A DNA stretch of 64,000 bases from assembly GCF_000298195.1 (NCBI RefSeq), contig NZ_BAHC01000164.1, forward strand, positions 1-64,000, read 5' to 3'. Positions 9,835-18,505 of the stretch are shown here, piece by piece. Each line of letters opens with the position of its first letter. Position 1 is the first letter of the stretch. The DNA comes from Gordonia rhizosphera NBRC 16068. Its GTDB lineage: Bacteria; Actinomycetota; Actinomycetes; Mycobacteriales; Mycobacteriaceae. The translations under genes were made by a program, and so were the position numbers. A model generated the notes under the pieces. That model was given only the letters and a program-made list of their open reading frames with translations, made no database searches and had not been told where the DNA came from.

Positions 9835-10569
9835 TCAGGCGACGCCGAGGTACGCCTCTCGGACGGCGTCGTCGACCAGCAGATCCTTGCCGGAGCCCTC
9901 CTTGGTGATCGTGCCGGTCTCCAGGATGTAGCCGCGGTCGGAGCGGCTGAGCGCCTGCTGCGCGTTCTGCTCGACGAGCAGGATTGTGGTCCCGTCGGCG
10001 TTGATCTGCGCGATGATCCGGAAGATCTGCTGGATCACCATGGGCGCCAGGCCCATCGACGGCTCGTCGAGGAGCAGGAGTTTCGGGCGCGCCATGAGGC
10101 CCCGACCGATCGCGAGCATCTGCTGTTCGCCGCCGGACATGGTGCCGCCGTATTGTTTGCGACGTTCGGCGAGCCGTGGGAATAGGTCGAAGACGCGATC
10201 GAGCGCCTCGTCGTAAGAGCTCTTGGACTCGAATTTCCTTCCGTAGCAGCCCATGTCGAGGTTCTCCAGCACCGTCATGCCGGGGAAGATCCGACGCCCC
10301 TCGGGCACCTGGATGATGCCGCGCTTGACCCGCTCGTGCGGCGCCAACCCGGAGATGACCTCACCGTTGAACCGGATCTCCCCTTCGGTGAGGCGGTTGA
10401 GACCGGAGATGCCGCGCATCGTCGTCGACTTGCCTGCACCGTTCGCGCCGAGCAAGGTGACCAGCTCACCGGCGCCGACCTGCAGGGAGATGCCGTGCAG
10501 GGCACGGATTCTCCCGTAGTGGATCACCACGTCGCGCAGTTCGAGGACAGGCTCAGGCGGTGTCGTCAT
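9835..10569 (-). CDS. livF: Branched-chain amino-acid ABC transporter ATP-binding protein LivF
   Basis: 244 residues with Walker A GANGAGKST, signature MSGGEQQMLAIGRGLM, Walker B LLLLDEPSMGLAP and the family-typical end EAYLGV. Together with LivG it forms the ATPase pair of a LIV-I type importer. It overlaps livG by 17 bp and is the last gene of the liv operon. Confidence 0.95.
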   Translation of the reverse strand: MTTPPEPVLELRDVVIHYGRIRALHGISLQVGAGELVTLLGANGAGKSTTMRGISGLNRLTEGEIRFNGEVISGLAPHERVKRGIIQVPEGRRIFPGMTVLENLDMGCYGRKFESKSSYDEALDRVFDLFPRLAERRKQYGGTMSGGEQQMLAIGRGLMARPKLLLLDEPSMGLAPMVIQQIFRIIAQINADGTTILLVEQNAQQALSRSDRGYILETGTITKEGSGKDLLVDDAVREAYLGVA

Positions 10570-11494
10570 CGGGAACTCCCAGGTAGGCGGCGATCACCGC
10601 GGGGTTGTCGCGGATCTCGCTCGGTGTGCCCTCGGCAATCTTACGACCGAATTCCAGCACGACGATACGGTCGGTCACCCCCATCACCAGGCGCATGTCG
10701 TGTTCGATCAGCAGGACGGTGTAGCCGTCTTCGCGGATCTTCTGGATCAGGCCCATCAGGGCGGTCTTCTCGCTGGGATTGAACCCGGCGGCCGGTTCGT
10801 CGAGGCACAAGAGCTTCGGTTCGGTGGCCAGGGCACGCGCGATCTCCAGACGGCGCTGATCACCGTAGGGCAGATTTGAGGCCTTCTCCGCGGCGCGCGG
10901 AGCGATCCCGACGAACTCCAACAGCGCCATACCGCGGTCGACGGCGTCGTGCTCCTCGCGGTAGTGACGCGGCGTGCGGAAGATGCCACCGAAGACCGAG
11001 GTCTTGTGTCGCGCGTCGGTGCCGACACAGACGTTCTCCAGGGCGGTCATCTCGCCCCACAGGCGCACGTTCTGGAAGGTTCGGGCAATGCCGAGCCGGG
11101 TGATCTTGTGCTGCTTGATCCTACCCAGCGGGGCACCGTCGAACCGGACGGTGCCGGCGCTGGGCCGGTACACGCCGGTGATCGCGTTGAAGCAGGTCGT
11201 CTTTCCGGCACCGTTGGGACCGATGAGGCCGAGGATCTCGCCGCGCTTGATGTCGAAGGTGACGTCGTCGAGTGCGGCGAGACCGCCGAACTCGACGCTC
11301 AGCCCGGACACCTCGAGGAGTTTCTCGCCTTCACCGGTGGCAATGTCACGGTGCGGGGCAACGACTTCGGCGACCGCTTCCGGGTCGGCGAGGTCGGCGG
11401 CGACGGCGGCGGGATCGACGATCCGGGTCGCCTCCGGGTCGGCTTCGGCCTCGGCGAGTTCGGCGTCGGGTGTGAGGTCCTCGGGTTCACTCAT
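10553..11494 (-). CDS. livG: Branched-chain amino-acid ABC transporter ATP-binding protein LivG
   Basis: 313 residues from the ATG at 11494, preceded by a strong GGGAGGAGG ribosome site and overlapping the livM stop as ATGA. It has Walker [10 protein letters not shown], the family-variant signature [15 protein letters not shown] and Walker [16 protein letters not shown]. About 60 residues precede the ATPase domain and are acidic and alanine-rich (starting [13 protein letters not shown]); this tail is absent from typical LivG and its role is unknown. An in-frame extension upstream is rejected because it is antisense-like Arg-rich sequence inside livM. Confidence 0.94.
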   Translation of the reverse strand: MSEPEDLTPDAELAEAEADPEATRIVDPAAVAADLADPEAVAEVVAPHRDIATGEGEKLLEVSGLSVEFGGLAALDDVTFDIKRGEILGLIGPNGAGKTTCFNAITGVYRPSAGTVRFDGAPLGRIKQHKITRLGIARTFQNVRLWGEMTALENVCVGTDARHKTSVFGGIFRTPRHYREEHDAVDRGMALLEFVGIAPRAAEKASNLPYGDQRRLEIARALATEPKLLCLDEPAAGFNPSEKTALMGLIQKIREDGYTVLLIEHDMRLVMGVTDRIVVLEFGRKIAEGTPSEIRDNPAVIAAYLGVPDDDTA

Positions 11495-12714
11495 GTGTTC
11501 GCCTCCTCCCGCTGTGTGGTCGGCGGGGGCGCCACCCGGTGCACCGCGGCATAGACCTGCCGTCCGAAGGTGACCAGTCGAGCCCGCGCCGGGAAGAGTC
11601 CCTGCGGCCGGAAGATCATCAGCACCACCAGTGACAGACCGAAGAACAGGTATTTGAACTCGCTCAACGACTGCCCGCCGATCTCGACGCCCTGGACGCG
11701 GGCGGGGATGTAGACGATGACGAAGGCGCCGACGATCACCCCGAGCTTGTTGCCCTGACCGCCGAGGACCACCGCGCACAGGAACAGCATCGAGTTGATG
11801 ACGGTGAAGGCCTTCGGGTCGACGTACTGGACCTGACCCGCGTAGACCGCACCGGACAGTCCGCCGATGCCGGCGCCGATCACGAACGCCCACAGTTTGT
11901 ATTTGAAGGTCGGTACGCCCATGATCTCCGCGGCGTCCTCGTCCTCACGGATGGCAACCCAGGAGCGTCCGACGCGGCTGCGTTCGAGGTTGCCGATCAC
12001 CACCAGCACGATGATGACCAGCGCGATGCCCAGCCAGTACCACCAGACGCCGTAGCTGAACGTGCCCGAGTTGTTGGCGTTGGAGAACACACCCGTGGGA
12101 TGTTGGTCGGATCGGCCGAACTCGGGGTAGAGCACACCCTGCAGGCCGGCCGCGCCGTTGGTGACCTCGGTGAGGTTGTCCGCGAGCAAGCGCACGATCT
12201 CACCGAAACCCAGCGTCACGATGGCGAGGTAGTCGCCGCGGACGCGCAGCGTCGGCGTACCGAGGATGACGCCGGTGATACCGGTGATCACGATCGCGAG
12301 CGGCACACACGCCAGCCACGCCCACGGCCCGGAGAAGATGCCGTGGTCGGGACTGTTCCACAGCGGGCTGGCCGGACTGGTCATCAGGGCGACCACGTAG
12401 GCGCCGACCGCGTAGAAGCCGACGTAGCCGAGGTCGAGGAGTCCGGTCTGTCCGACGACCACGTTGAGGCCGATGGCGATGAGCGCGGTCATGGCGAAGG
12501 TCGCCATCACCACGCCGAAGTCGGTGGCGGTGGTGGTGAGCAGCGGGGGTTTGATGACCGGCAGGAGGGCGATCAGGATGATCGCCGGAATCCCGATCAG
12601 CCACTGGACGACACGCGGCAGGGCATTCCACCAGGTCCGCAGCCGGTCGCCGAGACCACGGGATTCGATCTCGGCGAGTTCGGCGCGGACGGATGGAGGA
12701 CGGTTTGTGGTCAT
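11491..12714 (-). CDS. livM: Branched-chain amino-acid ABC transporter permease LivM
   Basis: 407 residues with about ten hydrophobic segments. The family motif region is RVGRSWVAIREDEDAAEIMGV, and GLNVVVGQTGLLDLGYVGFYAVGAY is the usual N-terminal permease signature. An N-terminal cytoplasmic part of about 40 residues precedes the first membrane segment. It pairs with LivH to form the channel, and overlaps livH by 4 bp and livG by 4 bp, indicating translational coupling. Confidence 0.95.
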   Translation of the reverse strand: MTTNRPPSVRAELAEIESRGLGDRLRTWWNALPRVVQWLIGIPAIILIALLPVIKPPLLTTTATDFGVVMATFAMTALIAIGLNVVVGQTGLLDLGYVGFYAVGAYVVALMTSPASPLWNSPDHGIFSGPWAWLACVPLAIVITGITGVILGTPTLRVRGDYLAIVTLGFGEIVRLLADNLTEVTNGAAGLQGVLYPEFGRSDQHPTGVFSNANNSGTFSYGVWWYWLGIALVIIVLVVIGNLERSRVGRSWVAIREDEDAAEIMGVPTFKYKLWAFVIGAGIGGLSGAVYAGQVQYVDPKAFTVINSMLFLCAVVLGGQGNKLGVIVGAFVIVYIPARVQGVEIGGQSLSEFKYLFFGLSLVVLMIFRPQGLFPARARLVTFGRQVYAAVHRVAPPPTTQREEANT

Positions 12715-13751
12715 ACCCTCGCCTTCCCCAGTTTCTCACCCAGGATGCCGGTCGGACGGAACATCAACACCAGGATCAGCAAGACGAATGCGACGACGTC
12801 CTTCCACTGGTTGCCGAGCACCACCGAGCCGTAGTTTTCCATCACACCGAGCAGCAGCCCACCCAGCAGCGCGCCACGCACGTTGCCGATGCCGCCGAGC
12901 ACCGCCGCGGAGAACGCCTTGATACCCAGGACGAATCCGCCGTAGTAGACGATGTTGGTCGGGACACGCAGGGTGTACAGCAATGCCGCGGCACCGGCGA
13001 GGAGGCCGCCGATGAGGAACGTCAGCATGATCACGCGCTCACGCGACACACCCATCAGCAGGGCCGCATCGGGATCCTGGGCCACCGAGCGGATGCCGCG
13101 CCCGAGGCGGGTTTTGTTGATCATGTAGTCGGTGCCCATCGCGAGCACCAACGCCGAGAGAATGATGATCAGCGTCAGGTTGTAGACCGGCGCCCCGAAG
13201 ATGGAGAACTCCACTTCCGGCTGCACGAGCCGAATCGTGGGCTGCGCACTCGACCCACCCAGCGGCGGGTCGACCGGCAGTTTCGGCAAGACGTAGTGCA
13301 CGAACTCCTGCAGGACGAACGACATGCCGATGGCGGTGATCAGGAAGGCCAGCGGTTTGGCGTTGCGTTTGCGCAGTGGCCGGTAGGCGACGAACTCCAG
13401 TCCGACGGCGGCGCTGCCGGAGACGGCCATGCCGCACAGCCCGGCCAGCAGCAGGTAGATGATCGTCATCACCGTACCCTCGGAATACGTGTTGCCCGAC
13501 GGGGTGAACCCGAGGAGCAGCAGTCCGATGTACTGGCCGAACATGCCGAGCATGAACACCTCGGAATGCGCGAAGTTGATCAGCCGCAGCACGCCGTAGA
13601 CCAGGGTGTAGCCCACCGCCACGAGCGCATAGATCGAACCATAGGTGAGACCCTCGATGGTGAGGCCCCAGAAGCCCGATCGCAGCGAACCGAGGTCGAA
13701 GTTGATGGTCGCCGCCACCGCCGTCGTCTCGGCCAACGAGTGCACGATCAT
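12711..13751 (-). CDS. livH: Branched-chain amino-acid ABC transporter permease LivH
   Basis: 346 residues with multiple membrane segments and the family features LTYGSIYALVAVGYTLVYGV near the N-terminus and LGRGIRSVAQDPDAALLMGV in the coupling loop. It is the second gene of the liv operon. It is separated from the binding-protein gene by 86 bp that contain a very stable hairpin, which could reduce permease expression relative to the binding protein. Confidence 0.95.
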   Translation of the reverse strand: MIVHSLAETTAVAATINFDLGSLRSGFWGLTIEGLTYGSIYALVAVGYTLVYGVLRLINFAHSEVFMLGMFGQYIGLLLLGFTPSGNTYSEGTVMTIIYLLLAGLCGMAVSGSAAVGLEFVAYRPLRKRNAKPLAFLITAIGMSFVLQEFVHYVLPKLPVDPPLGGSSAQPTIRLVQPEVEFSIFGAPVYNLTLIIILSALVLAMGTDYMINKTRLGRGIRSVAQDPDAALLMGVSRERVIMLTFLIGGLLAGAAALLYTLRVPTNIVYYGGFVLGIKAFSAAVLGGIGNVRGALLGGLLLGVMENYGSVVLGNQWKDVVAFVLLILVLMFRPTGILGEKLGKARV

Positions 13752-13790
13752 GCATACCTTTCCGCCGCCAAGTCAAAGACCCCACAGAGC

Positions 13791-13828
13791 GCACGGTGCG
13801 CCCGGGCGGACGCCCGGACGCACCGTGC
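13791..13828 (-). terminator. Intercistronic hairpin between liv binding protein and livH
   Basis: An inverted repeat of 10 bp (GCACGGTGCG with CGCACCGTGC), one mismatch, then 7 bp (CCGGGCG with CGCCCGG) around a 2-nt centre. It starts 10 bp past the binding-protein stop. No U-run follows, so it may be a partial terminator, attenuator or mRNA-stabilising 3' structure within the operon. Confidence 0.6.
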
Positions 13829-13837
13829 CGTGGTGGT

Positions 13838-15058
13838 CTATTCGACCTCGTACACCCAGATGAGCGATGACGTGAGCTCGCCGGTCGGCGTCCACTGGTA
13901 GTGGCGCGCCAGGCCGTCGCCCGAGTAGCTGCTCACATACTGGAGCAGTTCCGGCCGCGTCGTGTTGCCCTCGGCGATGCCCTTCATGAGGATGGTGGCC
14001 AGGTCGTAGGCCTCCACCGAGTAGACACCGGGGGCCTGGTTGAAGGCCGCGGTGTAGTCCTTGTCGAACTGGCTGGGCGCGGGGCCGCACGGGCATGACA
14101 GGTACGCACCCTTGGCCGCGTCACCCGCCTGTGCGGTGAACTGCGGATCGTTGGAACCGTCACCGGAGATGAACGTCACGTCGGGGTCGGCGGACTTCAG
14201 CTGCTGCGCCAGCGGTGCCGCCTCGGCGTAGTAGCCGGAGTAGAAGACGGCGTCGGGGTTGGCGCCGGTGACCTTCGAGATGACCGCCGAGAAATCACGC
14301 TCACCCTTCTTGACGTCTCCGGCACACCCGGCGTCGGCGGCCGAACCCAGGGTCGCGGTCATCGCGTTGGCCAGGCCGATACCGTAGTCGGTGTCGTCCT
14401 TGATGACGCACACTTTGTTCTTGCCCATCGTCCCGGTGATGTACTTCGCCAGGGCCGGGCCCTGCACGTCGTCGTTGGCGAGGCCACGGAAGAAGGTCTT
14501 CCACCCGTTGTCGGTGAGGGTCGGGTTGGTCGCCGATGCGGTCGTCGACACCAGTCCGGCCTGGTTGAAGATGCCGCCGGTCGCTTTGGTCTCACCGGAG
14601 AAGGCGGGTCCGATCAGGCCGATGATCGAGCTGTCGTTGACGATCTGCGGGGCGACCTGGGTGGCCTTCTGCGGATCGCCCTCGGTGTCGAAGGTCTTCA
14701 GCGTGATCTGGCAGTCCGGATTCGCATTGTTGTGCTCGTCGACGGCGAGCTGTGCACCGTTCTTGATATTGATGCCGAGTGCGGCGTCCGCGCCCGTCAG
14801 CGCACCCGCCATCGCGATGGTCGCCGGATCGCACTTCGCAGTGCCGTCACCGGCGGGGCTGGCCGCGTCGGACTCGGAGGAAGCCTCGACCTTGTTGCCC
14901 TGCGTGTCGATCTGGGCCAGGGCGGTGATCTGCAGCCCTGTGCCGGCGGCTTCGCTCGCCCCGGAGCCGGAATCCGTCGATTTGCTGCTACACGCGGAGA
15001 CCGCCAACACCCCGGCCATCGCCACGGCAAAAGCAGCGGTCGTCGTACGACGATGCAT
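13838..15058 (-). CDS. livK: Branched-chain amino-acid ABC transporter substrate-binding lipoprotein
   Basis: 406 residues from the ATG at 15058, placed 9 nt after GAGAGG; an in-frame GTG 6 bp upstream is the alternative. A lipoprotein signal ends in VLAVSAC. The mature protein has the periplasmic-binding type 1 fold used by LivK/AmiC-like proteins, seen in AMAGALTGADAALGINIKNG, GLIGPAFSGE and the GYYAEAAPLAQQL segment. It has an insert of roughly 50 residues rich in Ser, Ala and Glu between lipobox and domain. It is the first gene of the liv operon. It could bind branched-chain amino acids or related amides. Confidence 0.92.
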   Translation of the reverse strand: MHRRTTTAAFAVAMAGVLAVSACSSKSTDSGSGASEAAGTGLQITALAQIDTQGNKVEASSESDAASPAGDGTAKCDPATIAMAGALTGADAALGINIKNGAQLAVDEHNNANPDCQITLKTFDTEGDPQKATQVAPQIVNDSSIIGLIGPAFSGETKATGGIFNQAGLVSTTASATNPTLTDNGWKTFFRGLANDDVQGPALAKYITGTMGKNKVCVIKDDTDYGIGLANAMTATLGSAADAGCAGDVKKGERDFSAVISKVTGANPDAVFYSGYYAEAAPLAQQLKSADPDVTFISGDGSNDPQFTAQAGDAAKGAYLSCPCGPAPSQFDKDYTAAFNQAPGVYSVEAYDLATILMKGIAEGNTTRPELLQYVSSYSGDGLARHYQWTPTGELTSSLIWVYEVE

Positions 15059-15193
15059 ACTCACATACCTCTCGTTTCAGCCATCCCGACGCGAGCGCCG
15101 GAAGGTCCACCGAGCAGACCTTGGGAAAACATAGACCCAAACAGGGGCCCGTGCGACGGTTGCCGACAAACACGCACGAAGCCCGTCCGCAGC

Positions 15194-15209
15194 GTTTCAC
15201 AGAATTAAC
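15194..15209. promoter_or_regulatory. Candidate GlnR-type box upstream of liv operon
   Basis: On the operon strand this reads GTTAA-TTCTGT-GAAAC, matching gTnAC-n6-GaAAC in 9 of the 10 half-site positions. It lies about 136 bp upstream of the binding-protein ATG, inside the roughly 170-bp gap that also follows the pdtaR stop codon. It would put branched-chain uptake under nitrogen control. It is a pattern match only. Confidence 0.4.
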
Positions 15210-15229
15210 GAGCTGTCCGTTTTCGTGGA

Positions 15230-15856
15230 TCAGGGGGTGGGTCCCAAGGTTTCGACCACCACTTGCGCAACGGCTTTCATCGTCGTGCGCCGATCCATCG
15301 CGGCACGCTGGATCCACTTGAACGCCTCGGGTTCGGTGAGTGACTGCTTCTCCATCAGCAGGCCCTTGGCGCGCTCGACGAGCTTGCGGGTCTCGAGGCG
15401 GTCGGACAGCGTCGCGACCTCCTTCTCGAGCGCGCTGAGTTCGTTGTAGCGACTCACCGCGACCTCGATCGCCGGCACCAGGTCGGCCTTGGTGAACGGC
15501 TTCACGAGATAGGCCATCGCGCCCGCGTCGCGGGCCTTCTCGATGAACTCACGTTGACTGAACGCGGTCAGCATGACGACCGGCGCCAGCTTCTTCTGCG
15601 CGATCTCCATAGCGGCGTCGATGCCGTCGCGGACAGGCATCTTCACGTCCATGATCACCAGATCCGGTGTCAGCTGCTCGGTCAGATCGACCGCGACCTG
15701 CCCGTTGGGCGCCTCGCCCACGACCTCGTAGCCCTCTTCGCGGAGCATCTCGATGAGGTCCATCCGGATCAACGAGTCGTCCTCGGCCACCAGCACGCGA
15801 TGGGTCGTCGTCGACCCGCCGGCCTGAGCCGTCACGCTGTCCACCACCGTCATCAT
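15230..15856 (-). CDS. pdtaR: ANTAR-domain response regulator PdtaR
   Basis: 208 residues from ATG-ATG at 15856 just after a GGAGGAGGGG ribosome site; the second ATG is equally possible. The receiver domain shows AEDDSLIRMDL, phospho-acceptor VIMDVKMP and the conserved Lys in YLVKPF. The C-terminal ANTAR domain has ETRKLVERAKGLLMEKQSLT and EAFKWIQRAAMDRRTTM. It closely resembles the M. tuberculosis PdtaR (Rv1626), partner of the PdtaS histidine kinase. ANTAR regulators bind paired hexaloop hairpins in leader RNAs and act by antitermination; this function is carried over from the family. Confidence 0.95.
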   Translation of the reverse strand: MMTVVDSVTAQAGGSTTTHRVLVAEDDSLIRMDLIEMLREEGYEVVGEAPNGQVAVDLTEQLTPDLVIMDVKMPVRDGIDAAMEIAQKKLAPVVMLTAFSQREFIEKARDAGAMAYLVKPFTKADLVPAIEVAVSRYNELSALEKEVATLSDRLETRKLVERAKGLLMEKQSLTEPEAFKWIQRAAMDRRTTMKAVAQVVVETLGPTP

Positions 15857-16011
15857 CCCCTCCTCCGAGCGAACCGCCCCGTCCGCGGCCCCGCCACGAC
15901 CAGCACGATCCGTCACACTGTGATGCGAGCAGAGTACCGGCTGGCCCGCCGCTCGGCCGATCATCTAGAGTGGACTGTCGCAGCCGCCACAGCCGATGGC
16001 GACCTGCACAG

Positions 16012-16088
16012 GCCCTCGTAGCCCAATTGGCAGAGGCAACGGATTCAAAACCCGTCCAGTGTGAGTTCGAGTCTCACCGAGGGCACCA
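16012..16088 (+). tRNA. tRNA-Leu(CAA), CCA encoded
   Basis: A perfect 7-bp acceptor stem joins GCCCTCG with CGAGGGC. A short D arm begins GCC. The anticodon loop is TTCAAAA with anticodon CAA (codon UUG). The T arm is GTGAG-TTCGAGT-CTCAC, and the discriminator A is followed by encoded CCA. The anticodon stem has an A-C mismatch next to the loop. The variable region is only 5 nt, unlike ordinary leucine tRNAs, which carry a long variable arm. The folding is unambiguous; the amino-acid identity rests on the anticodon. Confidence 0.88.
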
Positions 16089-16089
16089 C

Positions 16090-16114
16090 GAAACCCCTGT
16101 TCAGCAGGGATTTC
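16090..16114 (+). terminator. Hairpin terminator after the tRNA
   Basis: A 10-bp stem with one mismatch (GAAACCCCTG with CAGGGATTTC) around the 5-nt loop TTCAG, starting 2 nt after the CCA. The T content just downstream is modest. Confidence 0.6.
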
Positions 16115-16150
16115 ACTCTTCCAGCGCCACATGCCCTGCAGCCCTCACCT

Positions 16151-16222
16151 GCTGAAAGTGGCTCCGTGGGGCAGCTCCGAGGGGATATCCCCTCGGAGCT
16201 GCCCCACGGAGCCACTTTCAGC
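16151..16222. repeat. Perfect 72-bp palindrome
   Basis: Two 36-bp arms are exact reverse complements with no spacer; the centre is GGGGAT|ATCCCC and the outer end is GCTGAAAGTGG. It lies between the tRNA and the 3' end of the convergent serine-hydrolase gene. As RNA it would form a very long hairpin from either strand, so it can serve as a bidirectional terminator, but its length and perfection exceed normal terminators. The outer 9-mer CCTGCTGAA (16148-16156) is also found inverted at 16100-16108 in the tRNA terminator. Confidence 0.95.
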
Positions 16223-16259
16223 AACAGGCCAGGCCATCGCGGCGAGCCTACGAGTACTC

Positions 16260-17519
16260 CTACCCGGCGTACATCTTCTCGATGATGCCCCGGGCGATGG
16301 TCGTGGCCGGGTCCTGCCCATTGACGCCGGGCGCGAGGTTCGCCCAGACGACGAGCGTGACCTTGTTCTCGGGGTCCGAACCCATGAACGAGTTGTAGCC
16401 GGGTAGCTCACCGGTGTGCCCGTACATCGGGCCCATCTTCGCGAGCCCCCAGCCGTAGCCGGCCGCCGAAGGGTTCGATGGGTCGCTCGATTGGATACTG
16501 GCCATTCGCTGCTGCTGCATCTGCTGATCGAGCATCTTCCCGTCGGCGAGGGCTTCGGCCCACGTGGCGAGGTCATTTGCGGTCGAGATGCCGCCGCCCG
16601 CCGCCCACGTCCACGACGGGTTGTTGTTGGTGACGTCGGCCGGCGCGAGCGACCCGTTCTTCGCGGCGGCCTGCATGTCCTCGGGAAGCGCCGGATCATT
16701 GATGGTGAGCATGTTGGTGCCGTAGAAGTAGCCGTGCGAGTACGGATCGGGCAGCGAGGTGTCGGGCAGCTCGGGGAACACCGTGCTGGTGAGTCCGGCC
16801 GGCTTGAAAATCCGGTCCTGGTAGACCTCGGCGAGGGGCTTGTCGTCGAGTTTCTCGGCGATCAGTCCGAGTAGCACGTAGTTGGTGTTGGAGTAGTGAT
16901 AACCCTCGCCGGGCGGAAAGTACGGCTGGTTCTCGAAAGCGATCGCCAGCAGTTCGTCCGGGGTCCACACCCGCTGCGGATCATTGTCGAGCGCCTCGTT
17001 GACCTGCGGTGTCTCGCTGTAGTTATAGAGGCCGCTGCGCATGTTCAGCAGCTGCTCGATCGTGATGTTGTCGCCGTTGGGCACACCGGCGCGGTACTTG
17101 GAGACGGGGTCGGTGACCGCCAGCTTGCCCTCCTGCGCGAGTTGGAGGGTGACGGTCGCCGTCCACGTCTTGGTGTTGGAGCCGATCCGGACGTGGTCGT
17201 CGAGGGACACCGGCGTGCCACCGTCCCGCTCCGTGGTGCCGTAGGTCGCGGTGACCGTGCCCGAAGGGGTGCGCAGCAGCGCCACCGCGCCCGGCAGCAG
17301 GAACTCCTGGGCGCCTTCGTCCAGGGCTGCCTGCAGCGCGGCCTGGTCGAGGGGTTTGACGGTCCCTGCCGCGGCGGCGGACGATGGCGACGACGAAGCG
17401 GAGATGTCCGCCGACGAGGATTCGTCACCCGAGTCCGAGCAGGCAGAGACGATCAGCCCGAACGCCGCGACGGCGCCGAGCAATCGGAAGGAATTGGCAC
17501 GCAGCGCTCGAGGTCTCAT
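16260..17519 (-). CDS. Serine hydrolase of the beta-lactamase/D-Ala-D-Ala carboxypeptidase family, lipoprotein
   Basis: 419 residues from the ATG at 17519. A signal peptide ends in the lipobox IVSAC, followed by a Ser/Ala-rich linker. The catalytic motifs of the class C/EstB family are present: SxxK as SNTK, YxN as YSN in YHYSNTNY, and HTG in YGHTGELPGYNS replacing KTG. It probably acts outside the cell on peptidoglycan peptides or esters; resistance to beta-lactams is not implied. It is convergent with the tRNA and divergent from hyi. Confidence 0.88.
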   Translation of the reverse strand: MRPRALRANSFRLLGAVAAFGLIVSACSDSGDESSSADISASSSPSSAAAAGTVKPLDQAALQAALDEGAQEFLLPGAVALLRTPSGTVTATYGTTERDGGTPVSLDDHVRIGSNTKTWTATVTLQLAQEGKLAVTDPVSKYRAGVPNGDNITIEQLLNMRSGLYNYSETPQVNEALDNDPQRVWTPDELLAIAFENQPYFPPGEGYHYSNTNYVLLGLIAEKLDDKPLAEVYQDRIFKPAGLTSTVFPELPDTSLPDPYSHGYFYGTNMLTINDPALPEDMQAAAKNGSLAPADVTNNNPSWTWAAGGGISTANDLATWAEALADGKMLDQQMQQQRMASIQSSDPSNPSAAGYGWGLAKMGPMYGHTGELPGYNSFMGSDPENKVTLVVWANLAPGVNGQDPATTIARGIIEKMYAG

Positions 17520-17676
17520 GCCCAAGAACGGTACGGCGCAAACCGTAGCAATATGAGCGCATTGACAGGTGAATGTGCTGGGTTCTGCCCGCGATCACAC
17601 GGGCTGCGAGACCCCAACGGGTAACGCTGGCTACGCTCACCATCACAGAAGTGACGACCGGGAAGGCTTGCTGGCG

Positions 17677-18480
17677 GTGGATGCCCGACGACTGACGGTC
17701 AACTGCTCGATCCTGCTCACCGAGATATCGATCCTGCACCGACCACAGGCTGCCTACGACGCCGGCTTCGGCGCAGTCGAGTTCTGGTGGCCGTTCGACG
17801 TCGCCGTCCCCGCCGATCGCGAGGTCGACGCACTCGTCACCGCGATCGAGAACGCCGGGGTTCGACTCACCCACCTGAACTTCGCAGGCGGCGACCTCGC
17901 GGCCGGAGACCGCGGTCTGTTGTCACATCCGCACACCAGTAACGAATTCCTGGACAGTGTGGCGGTGGCTGTTGACATCGGAAGACGTCTGGGCACAGTC
18001 GGTTTCAACGCCCTCTACGGCAACCGAATCAGCGGCCTCACCGCGTCGGCGCAAGATGACCTGGCTATAGAGAACCTCGCGCGCGCCGGACGTGCCGCAG
18101 CCGCGATCGGCGCCGATGTCCTCGTCGAGCCGATCAGTGGTGTGCCCGCATATCCTCTGACGCTCGCTGCCGACGCCGTGGCCGTCTGCGATCGGGTACG
18201 GCGGGAGTGTGGGGTCGACAATGTGATGCTTCTGGCCGATCTCTATCACCTCGCCACCAACGGCGACGATCTCGACACCGTGCTCGACGATTTCGCCGAT
18301 CGCATCGGCCACGTGCAGGTGGCCGACGCGCCGGGACGCGGGGAACCCGGGACCGGAACCCTGGACATCGCCCGATATCTCAGGACTCTCGCCGACCACG
18401 AGTACGCGGGCTGGATCAGCCTGGAGTACCGGGCAACTCGTCGCGATACATTCGACTGGCTCGCGGACTTCCCCGCGTGA
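17677..18480 (+). CDS. hyi: Hydroxypyruvate isomerase (TIM-barrel)
   Basis: 267 residues from a GTG preceded by GGGAAGG. It has the AP-endonuclease-2-like TIM barrel with NCSILLTEISIL, GAVEFWWPF, the metal and catalytic stretch ILVEPISG-like DVLVEPISGVPAYPL, LLADLYHLA and HVQVADAPGRGEPGTG. It interconverts hydroxypyruvate and tartronate semialdehyde in the glyoxylate/allantoin route. The gene downstream encodes tartronate semialdehyde reductase, which supports the assignment. The longer in-frame extension upstream lacks family similarity. Confidence 0.9.
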   Translation: MDARRLTVNCSILLTEISILHRPQAAYDAGFGAVEFWWPFDVAVPADREVDALVTAIENAGVRLTHLNFAGGDLAAGDRGLLSHPHTSNEFLDSVAVAVDIGRRLGTVGFNALYGNRISGLTASAQDDLAIENLARAGRAAAAIGADVLVEPISGVPAYPLTLAADAVAVCDRVRRECGVDNVMLLADLYHLATNGDDLDTVLDDFADRIGHVQVADAPGRGEPGTGTLDIARYLRTLADHEYAGWISLEYRATRRDTFDWLADFPA

Positions 18481-18505
18481 CCACACAGTTCTGAAGGGAC
18501 ACCAC

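Noticed and set aside
16012-16260. tRNA plus palindrome as an integration site of a mobile element
   Set aside because: No integrase, no duplicated tRNA 3' end and no foreign genes are present in the window; both sides carry ordinary chromosomal genes.
16260-17519. Beta-lactamase as an antibiotic-resistance gene
   Set aside because: The motifs place it in the broad serine hydrolase/carboxypeptidase/esterase family; resistance cannot be claimed from these.
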